64,000 bases of DNA from Nocardia sp. NBC_01503 (GTDB lineage Bacteria > Actinomycetota > Actinomycetes > Mycobacteriales > Mycobacteriaceae). How positions within the stretch are numbered: position 1 is the stretch's first letter; each line of letters opens with the position of its first letter. Location of the stretch: the NCBI RefSeq assembly GCF_036327755.1, contig NZ_CP109596.1, positions 2,728,001-2,792,000 of the forward strand, in the 5' to 3' direction. Both the position numbers and the translations under genes were made by a program. Of the stretch, positions 43,907 to 54,017 are shown in pieces. The notes below the pieces were generated by a model. The model saw only the letters and a program-made list of their open reading frames with translations. It made no database searches and was not told the DNA's origin.

Positions 43907-45043
43907 TCAGGACTCGGCGGGCGGCGGATTCGGGCGACGGCGATCGGCGATCAAAGGGGTACCACCGCGCTGGGTGAATTCCTTCTCGTATTCGGCATCG
44001 TCGGCTTGCGGCTTGCGGAACAGGAAAAGGAAGACGATCCAGCCGATGATCGCCACCAGAATAAAGCTGACCAGGCGGTACAGGAACGCCGCCGCCACCG
44101 CCTGCGCGGCGGGCAGCCCCGCCGCCGCCGTCAGTGAATAAATGAGCGTGGCATCGACGTACACGATGCCGCCGGGCGCGAAGGGAATGGTGCCCACCGC
44201 TTTTCCGGCCGCGAAGGCCAGCATGAGCCCGGCCAGCCGGGGATCGGCGCCCACCGCGTAACAGGCCGCGCCCAGACAGGCCACATCCGCCAGCCGATGC
44301 ACCAGCGCCCAGCCGGTGACCAGCGCGCCGTCCTTCTTGCCCAGGTCCACCGACTCCAGCTGATTCAGGATCTCGCCGACCTTCTCGGTGCCCGCGTCCA
44401 CCGGTCTGTGCCGAATCCTGTTGATCAGATGCAGGATTCGATGCAGCACCGACTCCACCGTGCCCGGATGCCGGGACACATAGTTGAACGCCCACACCAG
44501 TGCGGCCACCGCGCCCAGCGACAGGATCACCTTGACCGGGCCGATCCGATCCCCGCCGAGCACCGCGCCGAACAGACCCAGCAGCGTCAATCCGGCGGTC
44601 GCCACCACCCCGGACATGACCAGCTGCCAGGAGGCCACAATCGGACTCGCACCCCAGCGGCGCATCTGCCGATAGGTGAAGGCGGTGGAGAACACCTGCC
44701 CCGCGGGCAGTGTCAGCGCCATACCGGTGGCCCCGTAGACCACCGTCACCGATTTGCGCTGACTCACCTCCACGCCGCCCGCGTGCAACAGCTGCTTCTG
44801 GATGCGGCCGAATCCGCTCATGGAAAACGCCTGCATAACCACGCAGGCCACCACCCAACCCCAATGGATTTCGGTGAGGTTCTGCCAGGATTCGTGCAGG
44901 CGCGGATATAGATAAAAACCTTCGGAAATCAACAAACCGAGCAGCGCGGCACCGAGAACCCATTTGGCCCACCAGAACCTGCCGCGGCGCGAGTTCTCCG
45001 CGGGCGGCGCAGGTTCGCCGGCCAGCTCACCATGGGCCGTCAC
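43907..45043 (-). CDS. Lysylphosphatidylglycerol synthase-type flippase (UPF0104)
   Basis: A 378-residue integral membrane protein with about eight helices. MQAFSMSGFGRIQKQLL and the region with APGGIVYVDATLIYSLTAAAG are typical of the MprF-like flippase/UPF0104 group. It has a polar C-terminal tail after about residue 345. Its role is probably lipid or lipid-linked substrate movement, but the substrate is unknown. It lies four bases downstream of the cyclase gene, so the two are likely co-transcribed. Confidence 0.85.
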   Translation of the reverse strand: MTAHGELAGEPAPPAENSRRGRFWWAKWVLGAALLGLLISEGFYLYPRLHESWQNLTEIHWGWVVACVVMQAFSMSGFGRIQKQLLHAGGVEVSQRKSVTVVYGATGMALTLPAGQVFSTAFTYRQMRRWGASPIVASWQLVMSGVVATAGLTLLGLFGAVLGGDRIGPVKVILSLGAVAALVWAFNYVSRHPGTVESVLHRILHLINRIRHRPVDAGTEKVGEILNQLESVDLGKKDGALVTGWALVHRLADVACLGAACYAVGADPRLAGLMLAFAAGKAVGTIPFAPGGIVYVDATLIYSLTAAAGLPAAQAVAAAFLYRLVSFILVAIIGWIVFLFLFRKPQADDAEYEKEFTQRGGTPLIADRRRPNPPPAES

Positions 45044-45047
45044 AACC

Positions 45048-46604
45048 TCACCCTAACGAACCAGCGGTGGCCTCGTCTGCATCCGTAGCGTCGATTGTTT
45101 GTTTAGGCCAGGCCAGACGTGTTTTCCGGCGGCGGCCCCGGAGCTGAACTTCTTCCCCTGTTTCCCAAAGTCGCTGTTCGTTCGCATCCGCGAAATACAG
45201 TGCGCTACTGGAGGTCAGCACTCGTTCCGGGCGATCCTTCGCGAGTTCGGTGAGGCGGGAAGCCTCATTGACGGGGTCACCGATCACGGTGTACTCGAAA
45301 CGATTCGCACCGCCGATATTCCCGGCCACCGCCAGACCCGCCGAAACACCCATACCGATATCCAGGCCGGGCACCTCGCGCAGGGCTTCGCGCAGCTCAC
45401 GGGCGGCGGCCAGGGCCGCTGTCGGCGCATCCGGGCGATCCAGCGGCGCACCGAAGATGGCGAGCGCGGCATCGCCCATGAATTTATTGATCAATCCGTG
45501 GTGCCGGTCGATCACATCCACCACGATGCGGAAGAACTCATTGAGCAGGCTGACCACTTCGGTCGGCGGGCGTTCCGCGGCGGTCGCGGTGGAACCGACC
45601 ATATCCACGAACAACACCGCGACAAATCGTGTTTCACCACCGAGTTCGGTGCCGTACTCCAGGGCTCGCCGCGCCACATCCTCACCGACATGGCGGCCGA
45701 ACAATTCCTGAAGTTCGCGACGTTTCGCCGCTTCGCCCATCATTCGGTTGAAGCCAACCTGTAGCAGCCCGATTTCCGAACCGTCGAAAACCTCGACCTG
45801 AACATCGCGCGCACCTTCCTGTACGCGATCAATGGCCTGGCTGAGCTGGCGAATCGGATCGGAAATACTCGCCGCGGTGAGCATCGAAAGCGCCAGCGCC
45901 TGCATGATCACCACACCGCACAACAGCAGAATCGATACCGCCAGCGACTGCGCGGAAAACTGAACGCGCGAGGAAATCTGCGTGACGCACAACAGCACGA
46001 TTGCGATCACCGGGGCGAAGGTGCCCATCCCCCAGGTCATGGCCATCCGGGTGCCGACACCGGCGGTCAGCGTGTGGTCGAACGCGCCGACCGTCAGCGC
46101 CTCCGCCGCGACCGGGCGCAGAATGCGCTCACCGAGCATGTAGGTGAAGCCGAAAACAATGGTGGCGGCCATACATTCGGTGACGATAACCGCCGCCGCC
46201 AACTGCGGGGTGCGCACGATGATCACCGAAGCCAGCACCGCACCACCCACCAGCCACAGCACCAGATGCACGATCGACTGACGCAGCGGTGCGTGCAGCG
46301 CCGCCATCTGCTCCTGCCGGCTCGGCGGTCCACCCCGCACCTGCCAGCGCATCACCGGCCGCAGCATCAGCGCCGACGCGGTCAAACTCAGCAGTCCACC
46401 GACAATGAATACGAGTGCGGGCAGCAGTAGGCCGGTCTGGCGTGTCGCACTCGAGCCGCCTTCCGGAACGGGCAGGCCGTACTGAATGAACGCCCACACC
46501 AGGACAGCACCGAACGCGTTGGCCGCGAGCATCGATGCGAGGTACAGCGGCCAGCGAGTTCGCATGGTCTGTTTGACCGCTTCGAGGGGCGCTGACACGA
46601 TCAC
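45048..46604 (-). CDS. Membrane adenylate/guanylate cyclase with HAMP domain
   Basis: A 518-residue class III cyclase. Six hydrophobic segments occupy about residues 15-240. A HAMP linker (SISDPIRQLSQAIDRVQEGA) comes next and then the catalytic domain (about 335-495). Metal-binding Asps are in FVDMVGST and FMGDAALAIFG, substrate Lys in NKFMGD. The architecture matches Rv1318c-Rv1320c of M. tuberculosis, from memory. Start is GTG 46604, with TTG 46607 or GTG 46598 possible. It should make cAMP in response to a membrane or lipid cue. Confidence 0.88.
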   Translation of the reverse strand: MIVSAPLEAVKQTMRTRWPLYLASMLAANAFGAVLVWAFIQYGLPVPEGGSSATRQTGLLLPALVFIVGGLLSLTASALMLRPVMRWQVRGGPPSRQEQMAALHAPLRQSIVHLVLWLVGGAVLASVIIVRTPQLAAAVIVTECMAATIVFGFTYMLGERILRPVAAEALTVGAFDHTLTAGVGTRMAMTWGMGTFAPVIAIVLLCVTQISSRVQFSAQSLAVSILLLCGVVIMQALALSMLTAASISDPIRQLSQAIDRVQEGARDVQVEVFDGSEIGLLQVGFNRMMGEAAKRRELQELFGRHVGEDVARRALEYGTELGGETRFVAVLFVDMVGSTATAAERPPTEVVSLLNEFFRIVVDVIDRHHGLINKFMGDAALAIFGAPLDRPDAPTAALAAARELREALREVPGLDIGMGVSAGLAVAGNIGGANRFEYTVIGDPVNEASRLTELAKDRPERVLTSSSALYFADANEQRLWETGEEVQLRGRRRKTRLAWPKQTIDATDADEATAGSLG

Positions 46605-46869
46605 CAATCTAGCCGTTGCGTCTCTTCCCGATCTTGTCGCGCTCCCGCGAATGGTTCAGCTGCGCAGGTCCGCGGCGCGGCGAAATACGATGTTTACCCA
46701 GTAGGCTCGCGGGCGTGAGTAGTCGTTCGCCGAACGGGAGAACTGATTTCGTGAGGTCGGGGTAACTCGTGGGGTACGTCCAAAGTCGCTTCGGCTCCCA
46801 CCGTTACTACGCGTGCGCGTCAGTGAACGGCTCCCAAGCCGTGCGCCAAAGGTGCGGAGAGGCGGAATT

Positions 46870-48117
46870 GTGAGTGACGTGCAGGCGGAGTCAGGCCACT
46901 CCGGTAGACCGGGCAAGGTTCGGCGGCCCGCTGCCGACGCGGTGCACCCGCTGGTCCGGGAGAGCGCCGAATGGTGCTGGCGGCTGCTGATCATCCTCGC
47001 CGCGATCTACGCCGTCGCGTGGATGGCGCATCGACTCTCGACCGTGACGATTCCGCTCTCCATCGCGCTGTTGGGGGCGGCTCTGCTGTCGCCGCTGGTG
47101 GATTGGATGCAGCGGCTCGGGGTGCCGCGCTCACTCGGTGTATTCGTCGCACTGGTCGGATCACTCGGACTGCTCGCCGGAATCATGACCTTCGTCGTCG
47201 AACAGTTCGTCACCGGTGTGCCGCAGCTGTCCGACGAGTTCAAGACCTCCGTGCACGAGGTACAGGACTGGCTGATCAACGGGCCGCTGCACATGTCCAA
47301 TGAGCAGATTCGCAATGCCGGCGACACCATCGTCAAGACCATCGAATCCAATCAGGACACCCTCACCAACGGGGCGCTGACCACCGCGACCGTCATCGGC
47401 GAATTCTTCACCGGGACCTTCCTGACGCTGTTCATCCTCATCTTCTTCGTCTACGGCGGCGATCAGATCTGGACCTTCGTCACCCGCATCGTCCCCACCC
47501 GCCAGCGCGAACGCGTGCGCACCGCAGGGCGACTCGGCTTCGGCAGCCTCACCGGATTCGTGCGCGCCACCGTGCTGGTCGCGGCCGTGGACGCCATCGG
47601 CATCGGCTCCGGATTGGCGATTCTCAGTGTGCCGCTGGCACTTCCGCTGGCCTCGCTGGTCTTCATCGGCGCGTTCATCCCGATTATCGGTTCCTTCATC
47701 GCGGGCTCGGTGGCGGTGTTCATCGCGCTCATGACCAAGGGCGCCGTCACCGCGCTCATCGTGCTCGGCATCACCATCGCGGTCATGCAGCTGGAAGGGC
47801 ATGTGCTGCAACCACTTCTGATGGGGCGCGCGGTGCGCATCCATCCGCTGGCCGTCGTACTCGCCATCGCCGCGGGTGTGGTGCTCGCCGGAATCGCGGG
47901 CGGTCTGCTCGCCGTACCATTCGTGGCGGTGCTGAACACCGCCGTTCGGTCACTGCTCGCGGACTCACCGGATGAGCTCTACCAGGAGCTACACACCGGC
48001 GATCCGCATAGACCCATGTTCAGCGCCGAACCGGATGTGCCGGACGAGGGTCGATTCCAATTGACCGCTTCCACAGGTGAGCCTCCCGCGAGCGCCGCCG
48101 GTGACTCCGCGGACTGA
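46870..48117 (+). CDS. AI-2E family transporter (Rv0205-like)
   Basis: A 415-residue membrane protein of the AI-2 exporter/PerM family with about eight hydrophobic segments. The central loop (about residues 120-185) and the GSVAVFIALMTKGAV and LQPLLMGRAVRIHPLAVVLA stretches are characteristic. The actinobacterial homologue Rv0205 lies beside mmpL3 in M. tuberculosis. The GTG start is preceded by GAGAGGCGG. It is divergent from the cyclase and overlaps the kinase gene start by 41 bases, indicating coupled expression. Confidence 0.88.
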   Translation: MSDVQAESGHSGRPGKVRRPAADAVHPLVRESAEWCWRLLIILAAIYAVAWMAHRLSTVTIPLSIALLGAALLSPLVDWMQRLGVPRSLGVFVALVGSLGLLAGIMTFVVEQFVTGVPQLSDEFKTSVHEVQDWLINGPLHMSNEQIRNAGDTIVKTIESNQDTLTNGALTTATVIGEFFTGTFLTLFILIFFVYGGDQIWTFVTRIVPTRQRERVRTAGRLGFGSLTGFVRATVLVAAVDAIGIGSGLAILSVPLALPLASLVFIGAFIPIIGSFIAGSVAVFIALMTKGAVTALIVLGITIAVMQLEGHVLQPLLMGRAVRIHPLAVVLAIAAGVVLAGIAGGLLAVPFVAVLNTAVRSLLADSPDELYQELHTGDPHRPMFSAEPDVPDEGRFQLTASTGEPPASAAGDSAD

Positions 48118-49279
48118 ACCGGACGCACGCGACGCCGCGACCGCGCCACTGTGGCGGGCCGCGCAGGCTTTTCGGCTCGTCACCCTGCTGTACGCCATCG
48201 GCCAGCAGTTCGCCTCGGTGCCGCACTACACCAATCAGCGATTGAGCTGGGTGCTCATCGCCCTCATGGCGGTGTGGTCCGGCGTATCCGCGATCCTTTT
48301 GTCACAGTGGCGAATTCACAATGTGCGTGAGGTACGTACGGCGGTGGTGATCGGCGATCATCTGGTCGTCATCGCGCTCATCTTCGCGACCCGGTTGGTC
48401 GCCGACTACGACTGGTATCACGGGCATCAGACCCTGCCGACCACGCTGTGGGCCGCCAACGCCGTCATGTCCGCGGCCATCATGTGGGGTCCGTTCGGTG
48501 GTATCTGCTCCGGATTCCTCATCGCGGCTGCCATGGTGACCGCCCGCGCCCAATGGGAAATGGACCTGTGGCGCGATGCCACCGCGCCGGTCCTGGTATC
48601 GGTCGGACTCGCGATCGGCCTGGCCTCCAACACCGCCCGCCGCGCACAGGCGCAACTCCAGCGTGCGGTACGGCTCACCGCCGCCGCGCAGGAACGCGAA
48701 CGACTCGCGCGTGAAGTGCACGACGGCGTACTCCAGGTGCTCAGCTACATCAAACGGCGCGGCACCGAGATCGGCGGGCCGACAGCGGAGTTGGCGCAGC
48801 GGGCGGGGGAGCAGGAGGTCGCCCTGCGGGTGCTGCTGTCCGAACAGGGCGGACGCGCCGATACCGGTGGCGCGGAACAGGATCTGCGACCCCTGCTCAC
48901 CGCGCAGGCCACCCCGTCGGTGCTCATCTCCACCCCCGGCGAGCCCGTACCCATCGGCCGATTCGAGGCCCGGGAGATCTCCGCGGCGGTCGCCGCCGCC
49001 CTGGCCAATGTCGCCCAGCACGCCGGGCCTACCGCGAAAGCCTATGTGCTGCTGGAGGATACCGGTGAAGAGCTCATTGTGAGCGTGCGCGACGACGGTC
49101 CGGGTATTCGCGCCGGACGTCTCCTCGAGGCCGAAGGTCAAGGCCGCATGGGTGTTTCCCGCTCCATCATCGGCCGCATCGCCGCACTGAACGGCACCGC
49201 CCAACTGCTCTTCGAAGCCGATGGCGAGGAGGGCTCCGGAGCCGAATGGGAATTCCGGGTGCCGAGGCGGGACCGATAA
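48077..49279 (+). CDS. Sensor histidine kinase, MacS-like (NarL/LuxR group)
   Basis: A 400-residue kinase. Five or six transmembrane segments make up residues 30-185. The phosphoacceptor His215 is in AREVHDGVLQVL (HisKA_3 type). The ATPase domain (about 300-395) has NVAQHAGP (N box), RDDGPGIR (G1) and GRMGVSRSI (G2). The N-terminal domain resembles the MacS family. The GTG start lies inside the AI-2E gene. It is paired with the response regulator downstream. Confidence 0.88.
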   Translation: MSLPRAPPVTPRTEPDARDAATAPLWRAAQAFRLVTLLYAIGQQFASVPHYTNQRLSWVLIALMAVWSGVSAILLSQWRIHNVREVRTAVVIGDHLVVIALIFATRLVADYDWYHGHQTLPTTLWAANAVMSAAIMWGPFGGICSGFLIAAAMVTARAQWEMDLWRDATAPVLVSVGLAIGLASNTARRAQAQLQRAVRLTAAAQERERLAREVHDGVLQVLSYIKRRGTEIGGPTAELAQRAGEQEVALRVLLSEQGGRADTGGAEQDLRPLLTAQATPSVLISTPGEPVPIGRFEAREISAAVAAALANVAQHAGPTAKAYVLLEDTGEELIVSVRDDGPGIRAGRLLEAEGQGRMGVSRSIIGRIAALNGTAQLLFEADGEEGSGAEWEFRVPRRDR

Positions 49280-49321
49280 TGGGAGCCGATCGCAGCAGGA
49301 TGACCGAATCGGGAGGCGAGC

Positions 49322-49996
49322 GTGTCTGAAGACGCCGGGGGCGAACGAATTTCGATCATGGTGGTCGACGACCACCCGATCTGGCGCGAGGGCGTGGCCC
49401 GCGATCTCGCCGAGGCGGGGTTCGAGGTGCTCGCCACCGCCGACGGCGTCGCCACCGCCGCTCGCCGTGCCAGCGCCGTCCAACCCGATGTCGTCCTCAT
49501 GGATATGCAGCTCCCCGACGGCAATGGCGCGGACGCCACCGCCGAGGTGCTGCGCGTCTCCCCGCGCAGCCACGTGCTGGTGCTCTCCGCCTCCGCCGAA
49601 CGCGATGACGTCCTCGACGCCATCAAGGCCGGGGCCATCGGCTATCTGGTGAAGAGTGCCTCCGCCACCGAACTGGTGGCCGCCGTCCGCGCCACCGCCG
49701 CCGGTCAGGCCGTATTCACCCCGGGCCTGGCCGGATTGGTGCTCGGCGAATACCGGCGCATCGCCAACACCCCGCCCGAACGCGATGAACCACACCGCCC
49801 CGCCCTCACCGACCGCGAGACCGAGGTGCTGCGCATGGTGGCGAAAGGGCTCTCCGCCAAACAGATCGCCACCCGCCTGAGCCTGAGTCACCGCACCATC
49901 GAGAACCATGTGCAATCCACGCTGCGCAAACTGCAACTCGGCAATCGCGTGGAGCTCACCCGCTACGCCATCGAACAGGGCCTGGACGGCGAATAG
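49322..49996 (+). CDS. Response regulator, NarL/LuxR family (MacR-like)
   Basis: A 224-residue response regulator. The receiver domain has acidic D16-D17, phosphoacceptor D61 (VLMDMQLPDG) and K111. A LuxR-type helix-turn-helix is at the C-terminus (LTDRETEVLRMVAKG, then HRTIENHVQSTLRKL). The GTG start has GGGAGGCG six bases upstream. It is the cognate of the adjacent kinase, 42 bases downstream, and probably regulates the following DUF1707 gene. Confidence 0.92.
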   Translation: MSEDAGGERISIMVVDDHPIWREGVARDLAEAGFEVLATADGVATAARRASAVQPDVVLMDMQLPDGNGADATAEVLRVSPRSHVLVLSASAERDDVLDAIKAGAIGYLVKSASATELVAAVRATAAGQAVFTPGLAGLVLGEYRRIANTPPERDEPHRPALTDRETEVLRMVAKGLSAKQIATRLSLSHRTIENHVQSTLRKLQLGNRVELTRYAIEQGLDGE

Positions 49997-50057
49997 GGGC
50001 CGCGGATCAGGGATTGCCCTGATGCGCGGCCGCCCACCGACTCGTAGCCTCGAATAC

Positions 50058-50765
50058 ATGGGAGGTCCAGAATCGGTTTCCAGTGTCGAGGCCGCCGTGG
50101 TGGGCGACCGCGACCTGCGGGTATCGGATGTAGAACGCGAACACGTCGGACGGCTGCTGCAGCGCGCGGTCGGACTCGGCATGCTGTCACTGGGGGAATT
50201 CACCGAGCGCATGGATACCGCGCTCGCCGCCAAAACCCGCGGTGAACTCAATGCGGTGCTGGTCGACCTGCCGGGTATCCGGCTCGCCGGGCAGCCCGCG
50301 CCGAAAGCGCCGCAATTCAATTACGCGCCCCGCCCGCAGTACGGGTACACCGCGCGCCCGCAGTACGCGCCGCGCACGGTCCATCAGGTGCCGCCCGGCA
50401 ATGTGATCCGCAGCCGCCTCTCCAACGTCAAGCGACACGGCAATTGGCATGTGCCGCAGACCATTCTGGTCGACTCGTTGCTGGGCAGTGTGCGCCTGGA
50501 CTTCACCCAGGCCATCATGTCCACCCAGGTGGTGGAGATCCGCGTCGACGACTACCTCAGCTCGCTCGAACTGATCCTGCCGCCGGACGCGACGGTCGAC
50601 CTGAACGGTTTGGAGCTGATCGGCGGCAGCGCCGAGACCAAGGTGCGCACCGGCCCGCCGATCGGACCGCTGCACGTGGTCGTCTACGGCAAGGTGCGCT
50701 TCGGGTCGGTCAGCGCCAAGCACCCCTTCGGCACCCAGTGGAAGAAGTTCCTCAACGGGGCCTAG
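50058..50765 (+). CDS. DUF1707 / LiaF-like cell-wall-active antibiotic response protein
   Basis: A 235-residue protein. The DUF1707 domain (about residues 17-72) has LRVSDVEREHVGRLLQRAV and the GEFTERMDTALAAKTRGEL stretch. A Tyr/Pro-rich linker (ARPQYAPRT) joins it to a LiaF-C-like beta domain (about 110-235) with VEIRVDDYLSSLELILPP. Such proteins are linked to envelope stress responses. It lies directly downstream of the two-component system, so it may be its target. Confidence 0.82.
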   Translation: MGGPESVSSVEAAVVGDRDLRVSDVEREHVGRLLQRAVGLGMLSLGEFTERMDTALAAKTRGELNAVLVDLPGIRLAGQPAPKAPQFNYAPRPQYGYTARPQYAPRTVHQVPPGNVIRSRLSNVKRHGNWHVPQTILVDSLLGSVRLDFTQAIMSTQVVEIRVDDYLSSLELILPPDATVDLNGLELIGGSAETKVRTGPPIGPLHVVVYGKVRFGSVSAKHPFGTQWKKFLNGA

Positions 50766-50854
50766 CCATCGACCGGCGATCGGTTCGAGTGGGGATGGTC
50801 ACCGATCGCGAATAGGGTTCGGCGGCAAGCTTTCCGGCCGGTATCGTCACGCCC

Positions 50855-51676
50855 ATGGCGCCAGGTACCGGAGCGGCTTCGACCCCCGAACCACTACTCC
50901 GGACCGGTCGCGGTGCTCCGCTGCTGCTCCTGCACGGTGTACTGCTCACCTGGCAGTCCTGGATTCCGGTCATCGACGACCTGCGTGCGGACCACGACAT
51001 TCTGGCCCCCACCCTCCCCGGACACCACGGTGGTCCCGCCGCCGCCCATCCGGCCACCGTCGCCGGACTCGCCGACTGGGCCGAGGCGCTCATGGATGAA
51101 ACCGGTTGGCGCACAGCGCATATCGTCGGCAACTCGCTCGGCGGCTGGATAGCCCTGGAGCTCGCCGCTCGCGGTCGCGCGCGCACCGTCACCGCCATCT
51201 CCCCGGCGGGCGTGTGGAAGGATCCGTCCTCGGCCGACGCCCTGGTCCGCAAATTCCGCGGGATGAGTCCGCTCATCGGCTTCGGCTCGGACACCCCACC
51301 GGTGCTGCCCGGCATGATCCGCAGTCTGCTGCTTCCCCTGCTGGCCCACCACCCCGGCACCGTCGCACCCCAGCTGGCCCGGGCCATGGCAGCCGCCCCC
51401 GCGCACTGCACCATCCTCGACGACCTGGCCGAGGATCCGGCCCTGCCGACAGGTTTCACCGGCCTATCGGACCTGACCATCCCCACCGCGGTGCTGCTCC
51501 CCGAATTCGATCGGGTGCTGCCGCCCCGGCTCTACCCCCTACTGGCACCAACCCCCGCGCTCGAAATCCATCCGCTCCCGGGGCTGGGTCACGTTCCCAT
51601 GCTCGAGGCTCCAGCCCGCATCACGGCCGAAATCAGGGCCACCATCGCTCGGGAATCCGCGGTTCGATCCGCCTGA
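50855..51676 (+). CDS. Alpha/beta hydrolase
   Basis: A 273-residue alpha/beta hydrolase. The oxyanion region is LLHGVLLTWQSW. The nucleophile is the Ser in GNSLGGWIALEL (about residue 92). The acid is likely Asp in PEFDRVLPP, and the His is in GLGHVPMLEAP. The family is broad (esterases, epoxide hydrolases and others) and the substrate is unknown. Its C-terminal region is followed by the DUF2339 gene on the same strand. Confidence 0.87.
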   Translation: MAPGTGAASTPEPLLRTGRGAPLLLLHGVLLTWQSWIPVIDDLRADHDILAPTLPGHHGGPAAAHPATVAGLADWAEALMDETGWRTAHIVGNSLGGWIALELAARGRARTVTAISPAGVWKDPSSADALVRKFRGMSPLIGFGSDTPPVLPGMIRSLLLPLLAHHPGTVAPQLARAMAAAPAHCTILDDLAEDPALPTGFTGLSDLTIPTAVLLPEFDRVLPPRLYPLLAPTPALEIHPLPGLGHVPMLEAPARITAEIRATIARESAVRSA

Positions 51677-51791
51677 CCTGCGGTGATTTCGGTACTGGGC
51701 GACCACACCCAGGGAAGTCGAGTAGGACCCCGACCGCGAGCGAGTGTTTCTACTCATCCGGCCGAACCCGCTGGTCGCGAGCATTACCGGC

Positions 51792-53993
51792 ATGAATACA
51801 GCCATCGATCCCCGTTTGATCGCACGGTTGTCGACCGAGTTCACCTCCCTCAGCGAGCACATGGGAATCCTCGGCCGCGACCTCGAGGTCCTGCGTACCC
51901 AACTGATCGTCGATCCGCTCGTGGCGCGACCCGCCGCCCCCTTCGCCCCGCCCGCCGCCGCACCGGCAGCGGGCGTTCCCATGTTCGGCCCCGGGCAAGC
52001 CCCGCGCCCGGGACCGGACCTATCCGGTTCCGCCGAAGGGGAGGCCGATTCGGCTGCCGAGCCGATCCCTTCGCCCTCGGCGCCGGGAGCGAGTGGGGGT
52101 GGCGAGGCCCTGCCCCAGCCCGGAGTCGTGCCCGGAAGTTCCCAGGCGGTGCCCGGAGGTTTCCAGGCGGTGTCCGGGTACGCCCAGGCTGGCCCGGGTT
52201 ATGCGCAGTTGGCACCGGGTTATGGACAGACGGTGCCGGGTTGTGGACAGACGGTGCCGGGTTACGCACAGGGCGGTCCGACGGGATATGCGCAGGCGGG
52301 GGTCGGGCGCGCGGGGTGGATGGGGAGTTCGCAGGGTGGGTATCGGACGATGCCGCCGCTTCCGCGGCAGCAGCGCAGGGGAGTGCCGGTGCGGGAGCGG
52401 CGGGCGCCCTGGTGGCAGCGGGAAGGGGTGGTCAGCCGGGTGCTGGCGGTGGCCGGGGTGACGGTGACGCTGATCGGGGTGGTGATGCTGCTGGTGCTGG
52501 CGGCGCAGGCCGGATTCTTCGGTCCGGTGCCGAGAGTCGTTGCGGGGGCTGTCTTCTCGGGTGTGCTGGTGGCCTTCGGGGTGCGGGTGCACGGGAAGGC
52601 CGGGGGACAGGTCGGGGCGGTCGCGCTGGCGGCCACGGGTATCGCAGGGGGATACCTGGATGTCGTTGCCGTGACGACCAACTACGGTTGGCTGAATCCC
52701 GTTGTGGGATATGCGATCGCACTGGGGGTCGCGGCGGGCGGGGTGGGGCTCGCCATGCAGTGGCGGTCGCAGGCGCTGGCCGTCCTGGTGGTGGTCGGAG
52801 CGGCGCTGCTCGCGCCGGTGATCACCCTCGAAGTGGCATTGCTGGTATTCCTGATCGTGTTGCAGATCGCCGCTGTACCGGTGCAATTGGGACGGGATTG
52901 GCCGTATCTGCATATCGTGCGGACGATTCCGGCGGTGCTCGCGACGCTGGTCGCGGTGGCCGCGGCGGGTCTGGGCGATGCCTCGCGTTGGCATCGGTAC
53001 GAGGTGCTGGCGGCGGCCGTCGCGATCGCGGTGGTCGGATTGGCGGGCACGGTGCTCGTGGTGCGGCGGCGGTCCACGGATATCACCGCGAGCCTGACCT
53101 GCGCGGCGGCGACCATGCCGTTGCTGGCCGCGCCCGCCATGTTCGAACGGCCGACCGCCGTACTGATCTCTGCCGCATTCGCCGTGGTGCTGCTGACGCT
53201 CGCCGCGCTTCGTTGGGTGCCGAAACTCGCTGAGCGGGTACGGATTCCGGGACATCTGGCAGTGGTCGCCGCCGTTGCGGGGGCCTTCGCGGTACTGGAG
53301 ACCTGCTTCGGAGTGACCGATACGCACACCCTGCCGGTCGCGTTGTTCCTGGTCGCCGTCGCCTTCCTGGGCGCGGGCGGGCAGCAGCGGTCGCGGGTGG
53401 CCGCGGGTATCGGCGCCGCCTTCGGGGCGCTTGGCATGGTGGCCTTCCTTGATATCGCGGGTCCGGCCACCCTCTCCGATCAGTGGTATGCCCAAGAGCG
53501 CCTGGGTATTTCGACCGCACTCTCCGCCGCGGCGGCGCTCGCCGCGCTGGCCGCCGCGTTCCGGTGCGCCCGCCGACTGGGTCTGGTCGCCCGGGAGAGC
53601 GATGCGACGGCCGTCGCCGTGGTCGGCGGTATGGCGGGCCTGTATGCCGTTACCGCACTGACGGTTTCGCTCGGCGTGGCCACCGGTCGCCAGGACGGGT
53701 TCCTCGCCGGCCACGGTATCGCCACCGTGGTGTGGATGGCCGCCGCCACCGCGGCGCTGTTCTTCGGTCTGCGCAGGCTCTCCCGCGCCCCGCAGTCGGC
53801 GAAGGTGGCGCTGGCGGGCGGCCTGCTGGTCACCGCCGCGGCACTCGCCAAGCTGTTCCTGTTCGACCTGGCCACCCTCGACGGCCTGCTCCGGGCCGCC
53901 GCGTTCCTGGTGGTCGGTGTACTCCTGCTGCTGGTGGGCACCCGCTACGCTCGCGCCTTCGCCGAGGCCGGTGAGTCCGCGCGGCGCGGCTGA
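51792..53993 (+). CDS. DUF2339-type multi-pass membrane protein with low-complexity N-terminus
   Basis: A protein of about 733 residues. The N-terminal 210 residues are Pro/Gly/Ala-rich, with tandem GYAQ/VPGYxQ units (about residues 125-165) and a short coiled-coil-like stretch near the start. The rest is a very hydrophobic region with about 18 helices (from WWQREGVVSRVLAVAG onward), fitting DUF2339. The ATG at 51792 is chosen; the frame opens at 51744. A parallel open frame from 51683 covers the same DNA but lacks family sequence. Function unknown; similar proteins are predicted envelope transporters or scaffolds. Confidence 0.8.
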   Translation: MNTAIDPRLIARLSTEFTSLSEHMGILGRDLEVLRTQLIVDPLVARPAAPFAPPAAAPAAGVPMFGPGQAPRPGPDLSGSAEGEADSAAEPIPSPSAPGASGGGEALPQPGVVPGSSQAVPGGFQAVSGYAQAGPGYAQLAPGYGQTVPGCGQTVPGYAQGGPTGYAQAGVGRAGWMGSSQGGYRTMPPLPRQQRRGVPVRERRAPWWQREGVVSRVLAVAGVTVTLIGVVMLLVLAAQAGFFGPVPRVVAGAVFSGVLVAFGVRVHGKAGGQVGAVALAATGIAGGYLDVVAVTTNYGWLNPVVGYAIALGVAAGGVGLAMQWRSQALAVLVVVGAALLAPVITLEVALLVFLIVLQIAAVPVQLGRDWPYLHIVRTIPAVLATLVAVAAAGLGDASRWHRYEVLAAAVAIAVVGLAGTVLVVRRRSTDITASLTCAAATMPLLAAPAMFERPTAVLISAAFAVVLLTLAALRWVPKLAERVRIPGHLAVVAAVAGAFAVLETCFGVTDTHTLPVALFLVAVAFLGAGGQQRSRVAAGIGAAFGALGMVAFLDIAGPATLSDQWYAQERLGISTALSAAAALAALAAAFRCARRLGLVARESDATAVAVVGGMAGLYAVTALTVSLGVATGRQDGFLAGHGIATVVWMAAATAALFFGLRRLSRAPQSAKVALAGGLLVTAAALAKLFLFDLATLDGLLRAAAFLVVGVLLLLVGTRYARAFAEAGESARRG

Positions 53994-54017
53994 GCCGAGA
54001 CCCCGCCGAGATACGAG

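Noticed and set aside
48302..50320. A 672-codon minus-strand frame over the kinase, regulator and DUF1707 genes
   Set aside because: It runs antisense to three genes with clear domains and has no family resemblance of its own.
52120..52310. Possible CRISPR-like array from short repeated units
   Set aside because: The units are in-frame coding repeats (GYAQ-type) inside the DUF2339 gene, without uniform spacers.
51683..53233. A parallel plus-strand frame of 516 codons over the DUF2339 gene
   Set aside because: The other frame has the hydrophobic DUF2339 sequence. This one is Gly/Arg-rich and typical of a high-GC alternative frame.
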